NCBI RefSeq assembly: GCF_900258515.1
Contig: NZ_LT984884.1
Location: 665,657 to 729,656, forward strand
Source: Lentibacillus sp. Marseille-P4043
GTDB lineage: Bacteria > Bacillota > Bacilli > Bacillales > Amphibacillaceae
DNA length: 64,000 nucleotides
Direction: 5' to 3'
Positions 29,997 to 41,892 of the stretch are shown here, one piece after another; within the stretch, counting starts at the first letter, position 1, and each line of letters opens with the position of its first letter. A model generated the notes under the pieces. That model searched no databases and had not been told where the DNA came from. It saw nothing but the letters and a program-made list of their open reading frames with translations. A program made the position numbers and the translations under genes.

Positions 29997-30260
29997 TTAT
30001 ATAATTACCGCTTCTTCAACGACTTCAACTAAACGAAAACGTTTCGTAGCTGATAGCGGACGAGTTTCCATGATGCGAACGATATCACCAGTTTTTGCTT
30101 GGTTATTTTCATCATGTGTTTTGAATTTTTTAGAGTACTTAACACGTTTGCCGTATAACTTATGGAATTTGTATGTTTCAACTAAAACAGTGATTGTTTT
30201 ATCCATTTTGTCTGATACGACACGGCCTGTATATACTTTACGATTATTACGCTCAGTCAT
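29997..30260 (-). CDS. rpsQ: 30S ribosomal protein S17
   Basis: 87 residues, OB fold ([35 protein letters not shown]). A primary 16S rRNA-binding protein. It lies 29 nt after rpmC. Confidence 0.98.
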   Translation of the reverse strand: MTERNNRKVYTGRVVSDKMDKTITVLVETYKFHKLYGKRVKYSKKFKTHDENNQAKTGDIVRIMETRPLSATKRFRLVEVVEEAVII

Positions 30261-30289
30261 TTTGAGGCTAACCTCCTCTCTTGTTTCAG

Positions 30290-30490
30290 TTAGTTATTTA
30301 CGCTTAGTTCACGTTGACGTACAACAGTTTTCATGCGTGCAATAGACTTTTTAACTTCACGAATTCGCGCAGTGTTTTCCAGTTGTCCAGTTGCAAGTTG
30401 AAAGCGCAAATTAAATAATTCTTCTTTTAAAACTTTAACTTTTTGTTCAATTTCGGCAGTGGTTAGTTCTCTGATCTCTTTAGCCTTCAT
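30290..30490 (-). CDS. rpmC: 50S ribosomal protein L29
   Basis: 66 residues, two-helix protein starting [16 protein letters not shown]. The ATG at 30490 fits the family; a longer reading to 30514 would run back into rplP. It overlaps the rplP 3' end by 11 nt, giving a coupled start with GGTGGTGA upstream. L29 binds near the tunnel exit. Confidence 0.97.
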   Translation of the reverse strand: MKAKEIRELTTAEIEQKVKVLKEELFNLRFQLATGQLENTARIREVKKSIARMKTVVRQRELSVNN

Positions 30491-30914
30491 TGATTTCACC
30501 ACCAATTTCTTCACGTTTTACGAATTTTGTTCTAATCGGTAGTTTATGAGAAGCAAGACGTAACGCTTCACGTGCCACTTCTTCTGGTACACCAGCGATT
30601 TCAAACATGATTTTTCCTGGTTTTACAACTGCTACCCAGCCTTCAGGAGCCCCTTTACCAGAACCCATCCGAACTTCTAGGGGTTTTGCAGTGTATGGTT
30701 TGTCAGGAAAGATTTTAATCCAAACTTTTCCGCCACGTTTCATGTAACGGGTCATTGCAATACGAGCAGCTTCAATTTGACGGCTTGTAATCCAAGATGC
30801 ATCAATTGCTTGTAAGCCATATTCACCAAATGCTACTGTTGTTCCACCTTTTGCTTGACCTTTCATGCGGCCACGGTGTTGTCTACGATATTTTACACGC
30901 TTAGGCATTAACAT
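30480..30914 (-). CDS. rplP: 50S ribosomal protein L16
   Basis: 144 residues ([24 protein letters not shown]...), nearly identical to bacillar L16, with [20 protein letters not shown]16 organises the A-site region of 23S rRNA. It overlaps rpmC by 11 nt and follows rpsC by 18 nt. Confidence 0.98.
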   Translation of the reverse strand: MLMPKRVKYRRQHRGRMKGQAKGGTTVAFGEYGLQAIDASWITSRQIEAARIAMTRYMKRGGKVWIKIFPDKPYTAKPLEVRMGSGKGAPEGWVAVVKPGKIMFEIAGVPEEVAREALRLASHKLPIRTKFVKREEIGGEINEG

Positions 30915-30932
30915 AATGCATTGCCCCCTTCC

Positions 30933-31574
30933 TTATTTGTCAGTTTTTGTTGGAAGGACTTCTCCACGGTAAATCCACACTTTAACACCTAATTTACCAT
31001 AAGTAGTGTCTGCTTCTGCTGTACCATAATCGATATCAGCACGCAATGTGTGTAGTGGTACTGTTCCTTCACTATAATGTTCCGCACGGGCGATATCTGC
31101 ACCGCCAAGACGTCCAGAAACTTGTGTTTTGACACCTTTTGCTCCACCGCGCATCGCACGTTGAATTGATTGTTTTTGTGCACGACGGAAAGAAATACGG
31201 TTTTCTAATTGACGAGCAATATTTTCAGCAACCAATGTTGCATTAAGATCAACTTTCTTAATTTCTACGATATTTATATGAACACGCTTGCCAGTCAAAC
31301 TGTTTAATGATTTGCGTAGGGCTTCTACTTCAGATCCGCCTTTACCAATTACCATACCAGGTTTACCAGTATGAATAGTGATATTCACACGATTTGCTGC
31401 ACGTTCAATTTCAATAGAAGAAACAGCAGCTGTAAGCAAGCGATTTTCAAGATATTCTCTGATTTTGATATCTTCGTGTAGTAAGTCTGCATAGTCTTTG
31501 CCAGCATACCATTTTGACTCCCAGTCACGAATGATACCGACACGAAGACCGGTTGGATTTACTTTTTGACCCAC
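30933..31574 (-). CDS. rpsC: 30S ribosomal protein S3
   Basis: 213 residues, with a KH domain ([24 protein letters not shown]) and a C-terminal S3 domain ([31 protein letters not shown]). S3 forms the mRNA entry helicase with S4 and S5. It starts 3 nt after the rplV stop. Confidence 0.98.
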   Translation of the reverse strand: MGQKVNPTGLRVGIIRDWESKWYAGKDYADLLHEDIKIREYLENRLLTAAVSSIEIERAANRVNITIHTGKPGMVIGKGGSEVEALRKSLNSLTGKRVHINIVEIKKVDLNATLVAENIARQLENRISFRRAQKQSIQRAMRGGAKGVKTQVSGRLGGADIARAEHYSEGTVPLHTLRADIDYGTAEADTTYGKLGVKVWIYRGEVLPTKTDK

Positions 31575-31577
31575 TGA

Positions 31578-31919
31578 CTATCCCTCCTTCTTTTCTGTTA
31601 CAACCAATGTAATATGGCTTGTGCGTTTATTAATTTTACTTGCACGTCCTTGAGCACGTGGACGGAAACGTTTCAATGTTGCACCTTCATTTACAAATGC
31701 CTCAGAAACTACTAGGTTATCTGTGTCCATTTCGTAGTTGTGTTCTGCGTTTGCAACTGCAGACTTAAGAACTTTTTCTACGACTGGAGAAGCACCACGT
31801 TGTGTAAGGCGTAAGATTGCAATTGCTTCGCCAACATTTTTTCCTCGAATTAAATCTACAACTAAACGTACTTTACGAGGAGCAATACGAACTGATTTCG
31901 CAACGGCTTTAGCTTGCAT
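31578..31919 (-). CDS. rplV: 50S ribosomal protein L22
   Basis: 113 residues ([32 protein letters not shown]). The loop that reaches into the exit tunnel ([19 protein letters not shown]) looks wild type for macrolide susceptibility. It lies 18 nt after rpsS. Confidence 0.98.
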   Translation of the reverse strand: MQAKAVAKSVRIAPRKVRLVVDLIRGKNVGEAIAILRLTQRGASPVVEKVLKSAVANAEHNYEMDTDNLVVSEAFVNEGATLKRFRPRAQGRASKINKRTSHITLVVTEKKEG

Positions 31920-31937
31920 GTAGAGTGCCTCCTCTCA

Positions 31938-32216
31938 TTAGCGTTTTGTTTTCTTGTCATCGCCAGCGTGTCCTTTAAACGTACGGCTTGGCGCGAATTC
32001 ACCTAATTTATGTCCGACCATGTCTTCTGTGATATATACAGGCACATGTTTGCGTCCGTCATAAACAGCAACTGTATGACCAACAAAGTTAGGGAATATA
32101 GTTGAACGACGTGACCAAGTTTTTATAACTTGCTTTTTGTCATCTTCGTTTAATTTCTCGATCTTATTCATTAGATGGTCATCTGCAAAAGGTCCTTTTT
32201 TTAAGCTACGACCCAT
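31938..32216 (-). CDS. rpsS: 30S ribosomal protein S19
   Basis: 92 residues ([19 protein letters not shown]...) ending [11 protein letters not shown]. Forms a pair with S13 in the 30S head. It lies 58 nt after rplB. Confidence 0.98.
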   Translation of the reverse strand: MGRSLKKGPFADDHLMNKIEKLNEDDKKQVIKTWSRRSTIFPNFVGHTVAVYDGRKHVPVYITEDMVGHKLGEFAPSRTFKGHAGDDKKTKR

Positions 32217-32274
32217 GGATAAACCTCCTTTCGCAATTGAGAGACGGGTCTGAGTTTCCCGCCCATTACTTTAG

Positions 32275-33105
32275 TTATTTTTTACGCTTACGAACGATAA
32301 ATTTATCTGTCGGCTTATTACGTTGACGTGTTTTATAACCAAGCGTAGGTTTACCCCAAGGTGACATTGGTGATTTACGTCCGATTGGAGCACGGCCTTC
32401 ACCACCACCATGCGGGTGATCGTTAGGGTTCATAACAGATCCACGAACAGTTGGGCGCTTGCCTAACCAGCGAGAACGACCTGCTTTACCAACACGGATA
32501 AGTTCATGTTCCAAGTTACCAACTTGACCTACTGTTGCACGACAAGTTGAAAGTACTAATCGAACCTCTCCTGAAGCTAAACGAACTAAGCTATATTTAC
32601 CTTCACGGCCAAGGATTTGTGCCTCGGCACCAGCTGATCTAGCCAATTGTCCGCCATTTCCTGGTTTTAATTCGATGTTATGAATCACAGTACCTACAGG
32701 CATATCTTTAAGTGCTAGTGCATTCCCAAGTTTGATGTCTGCATTTTCACCTGATTCTATTTTTTGCCCTACTTTAAGCCCTTTTGGAGCCAAAATGTAA
32801 CGCTTTTCGCCATCAACATAATGAATTAACGCAATGTTTGCAGAACGGTTCGGATCATATTCGATCGTAGCAACGCGTCCAGGTATACCATCTTTTTCGC
32901 GTTTAAAATCAATAATACGATATTGACGTTTATGACCGCCACCTTGATGACGAACAGTTAATTTCCCTTGATTGTTACGTCCGCCACGTTTGTAAATTGG
33001 GCTTAGTAGGGATTTCTCTGGTTTGTCAGTGGTGATCTCTGCAAAGTCAGATACTGACATATTACGACGACCATTTGAAGTTGGTCTGAATTTTTTAATC
33101 GCCAT
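32275..33105 (-). CDS. rplB: 50S ribosomal protein L2
   Basis: 276 residues. The conserved C-terminal segment [22 protein letters not shown], with the histidine important for peptidyl transferase function, is intact. One of the largest and most conserved 50S proteins. It lies 28 nt after rplW. Confidence 0.98.
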   Translation of the reverse strand: MAIKKFRPTSNGRRNMSVSDFAEITTDKPEKSLLSPIYKRGGRNNQGKLTVRHQGGGHKRQYRIIDFKREKDGIPGRVATIEYDPNRSANIALIHYVDGEKRYILAPKGLKVGQKIESGENADIKLGNALALKDMPVGTVIHNIELKPGNGGQLARSAGAEAQILGREGKYSLVRLASGEVRLVLSTCRATVGQVGNLEHELIRVGKAGRSRWLGKRPTVRGSVMNPNDHPHGGGEGRAPIGRKSPMSPWGKPTLGYKTRQRNKPTDKFIVRKRKK

Positions 33106-33133
33106 CTTGTTTTCCCTCCTTCACTTAACTTTC

Positions 33134-33421
33134 TTAGCCTTCAAAGAAGTCCAATTCTTCACTATCCTCTGAAAGCTGAACGATAGCTTTTTTGCGATCT
33201 GAACGGTATCCACCGTATCGACCCATTCGCTTAAATTTACCTTTTAAGTTCATAGTGTTTACTTTTATAACTTTCACACCGAAAACCAATTCAACAGCAT
33301 CTTTAATCTCTGTTTTATTTGCTTTTGGGCTTACTTCAAACGTGTATTTTTTCTCCGCCATTAAATCAGCAGAATTCTCTGTAATGACAGGGCGCTTAAT
33401 AACATCTCTTGGTTCTTTCAT
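33134..33421 (-). CDS. rplW: 50S ribosomal protein L23
   Basis: 95 residues ([29 protein letters not shown]...), typical for bacilli, lacking the long tunnel loop beyond [16 protein letters not shown]23 docks SRP and trigger factor at the tunnel exit. Its start overlaps the rplD stop by one base. Confidence 0.98.
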   Translation of the reverse strand: MKEPRDVIKRPVITENSADLMAEKKYTFEVSPKANKTEIKDAVELVFGVKVIKVNTMNLKGKFKRMGRYGGYRSDRKKAIVQLSEDSEELDFFEG

Positions 33422-34044
33422 TATGCAAGCACCTCCCCTGCTTTTTCAGCTGCGTCTTTCGTTAAGATCAGCTTGTCATGCGTAAGCAAGTCTAGTACAT
33501 TAACTTCCTCAACAGTAAGTACCTTAACTGATTGAAGATTGTTTGCTGAACGAATTACCGTTTCGTCTTTATCAGCAGTAACAATTAACGCCTTGGTATC
33601 AACATTTAACGCGTCTAACATTTTTACAACTTCTTTTGTTTTAGGAGCATCAATAGCAATACTGTCTAATATCACTAGACTTTCCTCTTTAACTTTAGAA
33701 GATAATGCAGACTTAAGCGCTAAACGACGTACTTTTTTAGGTAGTTTATAGCTGTAACTGCGTGGTGTTGGGCCAAATACAGTTCCGCCGCCTACCCATT
33801 GTGGTGAACGAGTAGAACCTTGACGTGCACGACCTGTACCTTTTTGGCGCCATGGTTTGCGACCACCGCCACGTACTTCTGAGCGGTTTTTCACATCATG
33901 AGTGCCTTGGCGTAATGATGCGCGTTGCATGACTACAGCCTCATGTAATACGTGTGTATTCGGTTCAATACCAAAAACGGAATCATTTAGTTCAACGTCT
34001 CCGTTTTGTGTTCCATCTTGTTTAAATAGTGCTACTTTAGGCAT
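33421..34044 (-). CDS. rplD: 50S ribosomal protein L4
   Basis: 207 residues with the tunnel loop ([32 protein letters not shown]) unaltered. In E. coli L4 represses the S10 operon; in bacilli that autoregulation is not established. It lies 26 nt after rplC and overlaps rplW by one base. Confidence 0.98.
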   Translation of the reverse strand: MPKVALFKQDGTQNGDVELNDSVFGIEPNTHVLHEAVVMQRASLRQGTHDVKNRSEVRGGGRKPWRQKGTGRARQGSTRSPQWVGGGTVFGPTPRSYSYKLPKKVRRLALKSALSSKVKEESLVILDSIAIDAPKTKEVVKMLDALNVDTKALIVTADKDETVIRSANNLQSVKVLTVEEVNVLDLLTHDKLILTKDAAEKAGEVLA

Positions 34045-34070
34045 GACATATCCTCCCTTCGTCTATATGA

Positions 34071-34700
34071 TTAGTTAGCCTTTATTGCACTCGTGATTTT
34101 TACGAATGATTTTTTCGCACCAGGGACATTTCCTCTAATTAATAATAGATTGCGTTCTGCATCTACATTAACTACCTCGAGGTTTTGAATCGTTACTTGT
34201 TCGCCACCCATTTGTCCTGGAAGCTTTTTGCCTTTGAAAACTCGCATTGGATCGATAACACCCATTGAACCTGGTGCTCTATGATAATGAGAGCCATGAG
34301 ACATTGGTCCGCGCTGTTGGTTGTGGCGTTTGATAGCACCTTGGAAACCTTTACCTTTAGATGTTCCAGTTACATCAATTTTATCGCCCGCCTGAAAAAC
34401 TTCTACGCTAATTTCTTGACCTACTTCATATTCATCAAGATTTGCGTTACGGATTTCACGAACGTAGCGCTTAGGGGTTGTGTTTGCTTTTTCAGCATGA
34501 CCTTTTTCCGCTTTGTTTGTACGTGATTCCTTTTCATCAGCAAAACCGATTTGTAGCGCTTCATAACCATCATTTTCTAATGTTCTCTTTTGCAATACTA
34601 CGTTTGGCTCAGCCTGAACTACTGTTACAGGGATCAACTCTCCGTCTTCAGAAAAAAGCTGAGTCATGCCGATTTTACGACCTAAGATTCCTTTCGCCAT
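34071..34700 (-). CDS. rplC: 50S ribosomal protein L3
   Basis: 209 residues ([27 protein letters not shown]). The finger near the peptidyl transferase centre ([23 protein letters not shown]) is intact. It lies 32 nt after rpsJ. Confidence 0.98.
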   Translation of the reverse strand: MAKGILGRKIGMTQLFSEDGELIPVTVVQAEPNVVLQKRTLENDGYEALQIGFADEKESRTNKAEKGHAEKANTTPKRYVREIRNANLDEYEVGQEISVEVFQAGDKIDVTGTSKGKGFQGAIKRHNQQRGPMSHGSHYHRAPGSMGVIDPMRVFKGKKLPGQMGGEQVTIQNLEVVNVDAERNLLLIRGNVPGAKKSFVKITSAIKAN

Positions 34701-34732
34701 CCGTTACACCTCCTATGGTAATACATAATTTA

Positions 34733-35065
<333 letters not shown>

Positions 35066-35099
35066 TCATAATAGACATTCTCCGTGAAAATTTCTTAAC

Positions 35100-35126
35100 C
35101 ACCCGCCATGGCAAAGGGGCCGGGTG
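35100..35126 (-). promoter_or_regulatory. Leader hairpin of the S10 operon
   Basis: CACCCG (35100-35105) pairs with CGGGTG (35121-35126), enclosing a further GC-rich loop. It lies in the roughly 125-nt leader between promoter P2 and rpsJ. No T run follows, so it is not a terminator. A regulatory role is possible but unproven. Confidence 0.55.
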
Positions 35127-35170
35127 TGTCAACAACCTTTCACTTCATCGCCTTTACGACCAACATTCTT

Positions 35171-35268
35171 ATTATATAGAAAGAACGCGATCAATGCAAC
35201 CCTTTTTTAGTGAAAAACTATCAGATTGCACATTTATGTATTATACAAACTTTTTGCTAGGAATGCAA
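35171..35268 (-). promoter_or_regulatory. Tandem sigma-A promoters of the S10 operon
   Basis: P1: TTGCAT (35268-35263), 17 bp, TATAAT (35245-35240). P2: TTGCAT (35199-35194), 17 bp, TATAAT (35176-35171). The -10 boxes are perfect and both -35 boxes share the same TTGCAT variant. Together with the leader they explain the stretch 35042-35365. Confidence 0.88.
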
Positions 35269-35365
35269 GGGTTGTAAGTATTTTTTTGCAGGAAAGTCGA
35301 GTACTAACCATTTGCTGTGAGAAAAATCTCTTCTGCCACCAGTTAAAATATAATAATGCAACCAT

Positions 35366-35413
35366 TATAAAGCGCGTAATAACTTTTCATTTTAAGTTAT
35401 TACGCGCTTTATA
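35366..35413 (-). terminator. Long-stem terminator of the OpuAC-type gene
   Basis: A perfect 20-bp inverted repeat, arms 35366-35385 and 35394-35413, with an 8-nt loop. It lies 15 nt after the stop of the minus-strand lipoprotein gene and separates it from the S10 promoters. The T run after the stem is weak. Confidence 0.75.
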
Positions 35414-35428
35414 AATTCCTTTATTTTT

Positions 35429-36355
35429 TTATTCAAACCCCTTTAGCCACTCATCTTTTAAATCGGGATGGTCATCAATAAATTTCTGTGCAGCAGCTTC
35501 TTCATCCATACCATCCGCAATATCAAGCATTATTTCTTGTGTATCTTCTTGCTCAATTGAAAATTGTTTAAGGAACTTATACGCTGCCGGTGATTGATCT
35601 TTAAAATCATCTCTAGCGACAGAGAATACGTCATCTGGTTCGCCAAATGTTCCTTTCGGGTCTTCTAAGATCTTTAGGTCAAATTTATTGAATGTCCAGT
35701 GCGGTGTCCATAGTGTGACAACAATTGGTTCTTCCTTATCGATTGCACCAGATAAAACCGCAGCCATGGCAGGGCCTGAGCTTTCAACCAGTTCCCATTT
35801 ATCCAAACCATATCCAGGCATGACTTCATTTTTTGTTATTTTCATTTCGCCTGCTCCAGGGCTGATGCCAGTGATTTTCCATTCTAGCTTTTCTCCAATA
35901 TCATTTTTATTATCTGCCAAATCTTCAATCGAATTAATATCTTCCATATATGCTGGAACGGTTAAACCAAGTTTTACTTCTTCGGTAACTGTATTGATTT
36001 TTTCAAGGTTATCTTTATATTTTTCCCAGTAACTTTTATGAGTTGTTGGGAGCCAGGCACCAACAAGTGCATCTGTTGATCCATCAGCAAGGCCGGTATA
36101 TTCAACACCGACGTCTGTTTGCGTTATTTCAACGTTATAACCGATCTCTTCCAGCAATAATTTTGCTACATATGTATTTGATGTGTTTGACACATAATCA
36201 TCAGTTCCTAATGTAATGTCTTTTTCTCCGATTCCATCATTGTTATTATTATCAGCAGCATTGTCACTTTCATCATTTTTGTCGCCGCATGCTACTAATA
36301 CCATAGACATCAAGAAAATAGCAGCGATGGCTAAGACACGATATGTTTTCCGCAT
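35429..36355 (-). CDS. Glycine betaine-type ABC substrate-binding lipoprotein (OpuAC family)
   Basis: 308 residues with a lipoprotein signal peptide (lipobox MVLVAC, Cys about residue 23), an Asp/Asn-rich linker and an OpuAC domain. Aromatic-rich segments such as GAWLPTTHKSYW and VTLWTPHWTFNKFDLK are consistent with the cage that binds quaternary amines. The ATG at 36355 is chosen by AGGAGAGGA 8 nt upstream. No permease or ATPase gene is adjacent, so it must work with a transporter encoded elsewhere or act as a spare binding protein. Compatible-solute uptake fits a salt-tolerant lifestyle. It is inserted between tuf and rpsJ, normally neighbours in bacilli. Confidence 0.88.
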   Translation of the reverse strand: MRKTYRVLAIAAIFLMSMVLVACGDKNDESDNAADNNNNDGIGEKDITLGTDDYVSNTSNTYVAKLLLEEIGYNVEITQTDVGVEYTGLADGSTDALVGAWLPTTHKSYWEKYKDNLEKINTVTEEVKLGLTVPAYMEDINSIEDLADNKNDIGEKLEWKITGISPGAGEMKITKNEVMPGYGLDKWELVESSGPAMAAVLSGAIDKEEPIVVTLWTPHWTFNKFDLKILEDPKGTFGEPDDVFSVARDDFKDQSPAAYKFLKQFSIEQEDTQEIMLDIADGMDEEAAAQKFIDDHPDLKDEWLKGFE

Positions 36356-36511
36356 ATATAAATCATCCTCTCCTTTTTTACAGTCAATAAATTTCATTAT
36401 AGTGTAGTAGTATGGTCAAGGCAAATTGCGTTCTGTTCTGTATTTGGGTGAATATAGTTGTCAGCCTATTTCATCAATATTTAGCTTGCTTATCCTTTAA
36501 ATTTGTACATA

Positions 36512-36918
36512 TTAACTCAACTTTCGCTGCATGAAATAGACGGGGACTCCTGCGGGAAGAGAGGCCTAGGTGAGACCCCGCAGAGCGACGAGCGAAACTT
36601 CCACCGAATAAGCTTCGAGTTGCGAGGAGCGATACTTCACCGAAATTACTTGCAACTCAGGCGAGCACCCAGCTCGAGGAGGCTCAGCAGCTGCCCGCGG
36701 AAAGCGTAGTGTATTTCCGGAACGGCGAGGAAGCTATTTTTTAGTTACTACGCATTTTATATATAAATCAACAAATGTTTTCAATAGGGCAAGTAATCGC
36801 AGCCTCAATCTTAACAGTCTTTAGGTTTATCAGAGTTGTCAAGGCAAATATTAGAGGTGTTCAAAGTTTGCCACAGCTAACTGTTTGATCTTATTTTATC
36901 GGTACGAAAGTTGAGTTA
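36512..36918. mobile_element. Non-coding element with terminal inverted repeats
   Basis: TTAACTCAACTTTCG (36512-36526) and CGAAAGTTGAGTTA (36905-36918) form 14-bp inverted ends about 400 bp apart. Inside is a copy of the GACTCCTGCGGG repeat family and sequence with no ORF. It could be a MITE or a relic of an insertion sequence. The rest of 36356-37063 is A/T-rich and shows no gene. Confidence 0.5.
36539..36727 (+). repeat. GACTCCTGCGGG-family repeat, copy 1 (long form)
   Basis: Shares blocks GACTCCTGCGGGA, GGCCTAGGTGAGACCCCGCAG, GAGGAGGCTC, GCCCGCGGAAAGCG and GTATTTCCGGAACGG with the copies near 54190 and 54541. This copy carries about 75 bp of extra sequence in the middle. The GC-rich blocks can pair (CTCCTGCGGG with CCCGCGG, GACCCCGCAG with CTGCGG-type arms). 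Confidence 0.8.
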
Positions 36919-37063
36919 TTAATAACAGCCACATGATTTCCGTAAGAGCCGTATGAGCTTATGTCGTCATTTTATATATTTTGTTCTAAAAATAAGAGGC
37001 ATTTTCAAGTGGGTGGGGAATTGTAGGTCCGATTCATCGGAAAACAGCTATTGAGAAAAACAA

Positions 37064-37095
37064 AAAACAGGCAGCGTCGTCACGCTGCCTGTTTT
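37064..37095 (-). terminator. tuf terminator
   Basis: Perfect 14-bp stem AAAACAGGCAGCGT (37064-37077) with its complement (37082-37095) around a 4-nt loop, followed on the minus strand by T-rich sequence. It begins 14 nt beyond the tuf stop. Confidence 0.93.
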
Positions 37096-37108
37096 ATATT
37101 TAACAGAA

Positions 37109-38299
<1,191 letters not shown>

Positions 38300-38345
38300 T
38301 TATAGTTCCTCCCTTAAATAAGTGAAATTTTTAAGTATTCATATA

Positions 38346-38380
38346 GCCAAGAAATAACATTAATGATGTTATTTCCTAGC
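38346..38380 (-). promoter_or_regulatory. Hairpin in the fusA-tuf spacer
   Basis: GAAATAACAT and ATGTTATTTC (38351-38360 with 38366-38375) form a 10-bp stem that extends with mismatches. No T run follows, so readthrough into tuf is expected; it may be a processing or stability element. Confidence 0.5.
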
Positions 38381-38419
38381 CTTCAATAAAGTTATACTTG
38401 AGATTTATCAAAAAATCAA

Positions 38420-40498
38420 TTATTCACCAGCATTTTTTTTGATAATTTCTTCTGAAATGCTCTTCGGCACCTCTTCGTAATGATCAAAGTGCATCGTGTA
38501 CTGTCCACGTCCTTGCGTGTTTGAACGTAATGCTGTTGCATAACCAAACATTTCGGAAAGTGGTACAAATGCCTTAATCGTTTGTGCAGGGCCGCGAGCT
38601 TCCATACCTTCTACACGACCACGACGTGAAGTTACATCACCCATAATGTCACCCATGTATTCTTCAGGAATTACAATTTCAACTTTTTCAATTGGTTCAA
38701 GAAGAACAGGTTGACATTTGTTTTTTGCTGCTTTCAATGCCATGGATGCAGCGATTTTAAATGCCATCTCGTTAGAGTCAACATCATGATAGCTTCCGTC
38801 ATATAGTGTAGCCTTAACATCGATTAATGGGTAACCAGCTAACACACCATTTTCCATTGACTCCTTAATACCGGCTTCAACAGATGGAATGTATTCACGC
38901 GGAACAACACCACCAACGATCTTGTTTTCGAATTCAAAGCCAGCGCCCTCTTCGTTTGGTTCAAATTTAACCCAAACATGACCGTATTGTCCACGACCAC
39001 CGGACTGACGCACAAATTTACCTTCGACTTCAGCTGATCCGCGGAATGTTTCACGGTACGCAACCTGTGGCGCACCGACATTGGCCTCAACTCTGAATTC
39101 GCGTTTTAAACGGTCAACAATAACATCAAGGTGTAATTCACCCATACCAGAAATAATTGTTTGACCAGTTTCAACGTTTGTTTCAGTTCGGAACGTAGGA
39201 TCTTCTTCAGCTAGTTTTCCTAACGCAATCCCCATCTTGTCTTGGTCCGCTTTTGTTTTTGGTTCAATAGCAACCGAGATAACTGGATCTGGGAATTCCA
39301 TTGATTCTAGGATAACTAGGTCTTTCTCATCACAAAGTGTATCCCCTGTAGACGTATCTTTCAAACCTACCGCTGCTGCAATCTCACCTGCATAAACAGT
39401 AGAGATTTCTTGGCGGGAGTTTGCGTGCATTTGCAAGATACGACCAACACGTTCGCGTTTGTCTTTAACCGAGTTTTTCACATATGAACCAGAATCTAAA
39501 GTTCCAGAATATACGCGGAAGAATGTTAATTTACCTACGTATGGATCTGTCATTACTTTAAATGCTAGTGCTGAGAAAGGTGCGTTGTCATCTGACGGAC
39601 GTGTAACCTGTTCTTCTGAATCAGGAAGAATACCTTCAATTGCTGCTACGTCTGTTGGTGCTGGTAAGTAATCAATCACACCATCAAGCATCAATTGAAC
39701 ACCTTTATTTTTAAATGCTGAACCAACAAATACAGGATAAAATTCAACATTTAATGTTGCTTGGCGAATCACTTTCTTTAATTCTTCGTTAGAAATTTCT
39801 TCGCCTTCTAAATACTTCATCATCAAATCTTCATCTAATTCTGATACAGATTCAACAAGTGAAGCACGTAACTCTTCGGCTTTTTCCTTATACTCTGCTG
39901 GAATTTCACGTGCTTCAGCGCGTGTTCCTAAATCATCCTCGTAATAGTATGCCTGCATTGTTATAAGGTCAATAATGCCTTCAAAACTGTCCTCGGCTCC
40001 AATCGGTAATTGAACCGGATGCGCATTTGCACCCAAGCGTTCTTTTAGTGTTCCTGTTGAATATAGGAAGTCAGCACCGATCTTATCCATCTTGTTTATA
40101 AACACAATACGTGGTACACCATATGTTGTTGCTTGGCGCCACACTGTTTCTGTTTGTGGTTCAACACCTGATTGTGCATCAAGAACTGTAACCGCACCAT
40201 CAAGTACACGTAATGAACGTTCAACCTCAACAGTGAAGTCTACGTGTCCTGGTGTATCAATGATGTTAATACGGTAGCCTTTCCATTGAGCAGTTGTTGC
40301 TGCAGATGTGATTGTGATACCACGTTCTTGCTCCTGCTCCATCCAGTCCATTTGTGAAGCACCTTCATGAGTTTCACCGATTTTATGAATACGTCCTGTG
40401 TAGAAAAGAATACGCTCAGTTGTTGTGGTTTTTCCGGCATCAATGTGTGCCATAATACCAATATTACGCGTCTTTTCCAAGGAGAACTCTCTTGCCAT
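38420..40498 (-). CDS. fusA: Elongation factor G
   Basis: 692 residues, single full-length EF-G. G1 AHIDAGKTT (about 17-25), switch region [11 protein letters not shown]3 DTPGHVDFT and G4 NKMDKIGAD are intact; domains II-V follow. It drives translocation and, with RRF, ribosome recycling. It starts 39 nt after rpsG in the str operon, with GGAAGGAGAAG before the ATG. Confidence 0.99.
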   Translation of the reverse strand: MAREFSLEKTRNIGIMAHIDAGKTTTTERILFYTGRIHKIGETHEGASQMDWMEQEQERGITITSAATTAQWKGYRINIIDTPGHVDFTVEVERSLRVLDGAVTVLDAQSGVEPQTETVWRQATTYGVPRIVFINKMDKIGADFLYSTGTLKERLGANAHPVQLPIGAEDSFEGIIDLITMQAYYYEDDLGTRAEAREIPAEYKEKAEELRASLVESVSELDEDLMMKYLEGEEISNEELKKVIRQATLNVEFYPVFVGSAFKNKGVQLMLDGVIDYLPAPTDVAAIEGILPDSEEQVTRPSDDNAPFSALAFKVMTDPYVGKLTFFRVYSGTLDSGSYVKNSVKDKRERVGRILQMHANSRQEISTVYAGEIAAAVGLKDTSTGDTLCDEKDLVILESMEFPDPVISVAIEPKTKADQDKMGIALGKLAEEDPTFRTETNVETGQTIISGMGELHLDVIVDRLKREFRVEANVGAPQVAYRETFRGSAEVEGKFVRQSGGRGQYGHVWVKFEPNEEGAGFEFENKIVGGVVPREYIPSVEAGIKESMENGVLAGYPLIDVKATLYDGSYHDVDSNEMAFKIAASMALKAAKNKCQPVLLEPIEKVEIVIPEEYMGDIMGDVTSRRGRVEGMEARGPAQTIKAFVPLSEMFGYATALRSNTQGRGQYTMHFDHYEEVPKSISEEIIKKNAGE

Positions 40499-40537
40499 GT
40501 ATTCTTCTCCTTCCTGTTAAAAGCTTTTAATAGAGTT

Positions 40538-41008
40538 TTACCAGCGATAGTGAGCAAATGCTTTGTTAGCTTCAGCCATTTTGTGCATTTCTTCGCGTTT
40601 TTTAACGGATGCACCAGTGTTGTTTGAAGCATCTAGAATCTCATTCGCAAGACGTTCTTCCATCGTTTTTTCCCCGCGCAAGCGTGAATAGTTAACGATA
40701 TAACGAAGTCCTAATGCTTGACGACGTTCTGGGCGTACTTCCATCGGCACTTGGTAGTTTGAACCACCAACACGACGTGCACGAACTTCAAGTACTGGCA
40801 TAACATTTTTCATTGCCTGTTCAAATACTTCCATTGCGTTTTGTCCGCTTCTTTCGCCAACAAGTTCAAACGCATTGTAAAGAATTTTTTGAGCTTTGCC
40901 TCGTTTCCCGTTAATCATAATCTGGTTAATCAAACGAGTTACTAATTTTGAATTATATAGTGGATCTGGCAAGACATCGCGTTTAGGTACTGGTCCTTTA
41001 CGTGGCAT
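40538..41008 (-). CDS. rpsG: 30S ribosomal protein S7
   Basis: 156 residues ([30 protein letters not shown]...), standard length, ending [16 protein letters not shown]7 nucleates assembly of the 30S head. It lies 45 nt after rpsL. Confidence 0.98.
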   Translation of the reverse strand: MPRKGPVPKRDVLPDPLYNSKLVTRLINQIMINGKRGKAQKILYNAFELVGERSGQNAMEVFEQAMKNVMPVLEVRARRVGGSNYQVPMEVRPERRQALGLRYIVNYSRLRGEKTMEERLANEILDASNNTGASVKKREEMHKMAEANKAFAHYRW

Positions 41009-41053
41009 ATGTCCCCCTCCTTTCCTAAATCTTTCTCGTTACATCATACTTGC

Positions 41054-41467
41054 TTATTTTTTCGGTCTTTTCGTACCGTATTTAGAACGTCCTTGTGCAC
41101 GTCCTTCAACACCTGCAGTATCAAGTGCTCCACGAACAATGTGATAACGCACACCTGGTAAGTCTTTTACACGACCACCACGGATAAGTACAACACTGTG
41201 TTCTTGTAGGTTGTGACCAATACCAGGGATGTATGCAGTTACCTCGATGTTGTTCGACAAACGCACACGTGCATATTTACGAAGTGCTGAGTTAGGTTTT
41301 TTTGGTGTTAATGTTCCAACACGTGTACATACACCACGTTTTTGTGGAGATGATAAATCTGTAAATGACTTTTTGAAGCTATTGTACCCTTTATTAAGTG
41401 CTGGTGAGTCAGATTGCTTTGTCTTGCTCACACGACCTTTACGTACAAGCTGATTAATTGTTGGCAT
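41054..41467 (-). CDS. rpsL: 30S ribosomal protein S12
   Basis: 137 residues starting [15 protein letters not shown]. The ATG at 41467 matches the family and has GGGAGGAC upstream; an upstream in-frame ATG at 41566 lies in the leader. The decoding-loop motifs [11 protein letters not shown] and [13 protein letters not shown], where streptomycin-resistance changes arise, are wild type. First ribosomal gene of the str operon after rplGB. Confidence 0.98.
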   Translation of the reverse strand: MPTINQLVRKGRVSKTKQSDSPALNKGYNSFKKSFTDLSSPQKRGVCTRVGTLTPKKPNSALRKYARVRLSNNIEVTAYIPGIGHNLQEHSVVLIRGGRVKDLPGVRYHIVRGALDTAGVEGRAQGRSKYGTKRPKK

Positions 41468-41517
41468 GATTTTGTCCTCCCTTCTAATACGATCTAAGTT
41501 TAAAAATTGAATCCAGC

Positions 41518-41563
41518 AACCACCAATATTCGTATATTTGTAATACCACATATCCAGGTGGTT
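41518..41563 (-). promoter_or_regulatory. rpsL leader with alternative pairings
   Basis: On the minus-strand transcript the segment from 41563-41557 (AACCACC) can pair with GGTGGTT at 41524-41518, while ACCAC at 41562-41558 can instead pair with GTGGT at 41549-41545. The two structures are mutually exclusive, as in switching leaders. No terminator follows; any effect would be on translation or RNA stability. Confidence 0.4.
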
Positions 41564-41609
41564 CATATTTCAGCAAAAAACAAAGCTTTCGCGGAAAAAC
41601 CCGCCAAAA

Positions 41610-41864
41610 CTATTGTTGTTTAACTGCTACCGATGATGCACTAACATCTATCCCACAAGCAGCACCAAGCTTTTCCATGGATTCTACCCGCTTTACCGGG
41701 ATATCCATTTCCTCAGCTAAATGTACAACCTTTTGGGTCATAAGCTGATCTGCATCGTTAGCAATAAACACTTCGCTTATGGAGCCATTTTTCATAGCTT
41801 TAAGAGTTTGCTTTACTCCGATTATTAGGCGTGACTGAACCTGAGTTACTTTTTCATAAGACAT
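41610..41864 (-). CDS. rplGB: L7Ae-family RNA-binding protein YbxF (RplGB)
   Basis: 84 residues (SYEKVTQVQSRLIIGVKQTLKAMKNGSISEVFIANDADQ). The family binds kink-turn RNA; in B. subtilis YbxF associates with ribosomes in exponential growth, but its role is unclear. It lies between rpoC and rpsL as usual and has its own promoter upstream. Confidence 0.93.
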   Translation of the reverse strand: MSYEKVTQVQSRLIIGVKQTLKAMKNGSISEVFIANDADQLMTQKVVHLAEEMDIPVKRVESMEKLGAACGIDVSASSVAVKQQ

Positions 41865-41892
41865 TCATATATCCTCCAAAGCAAACAAGTAT

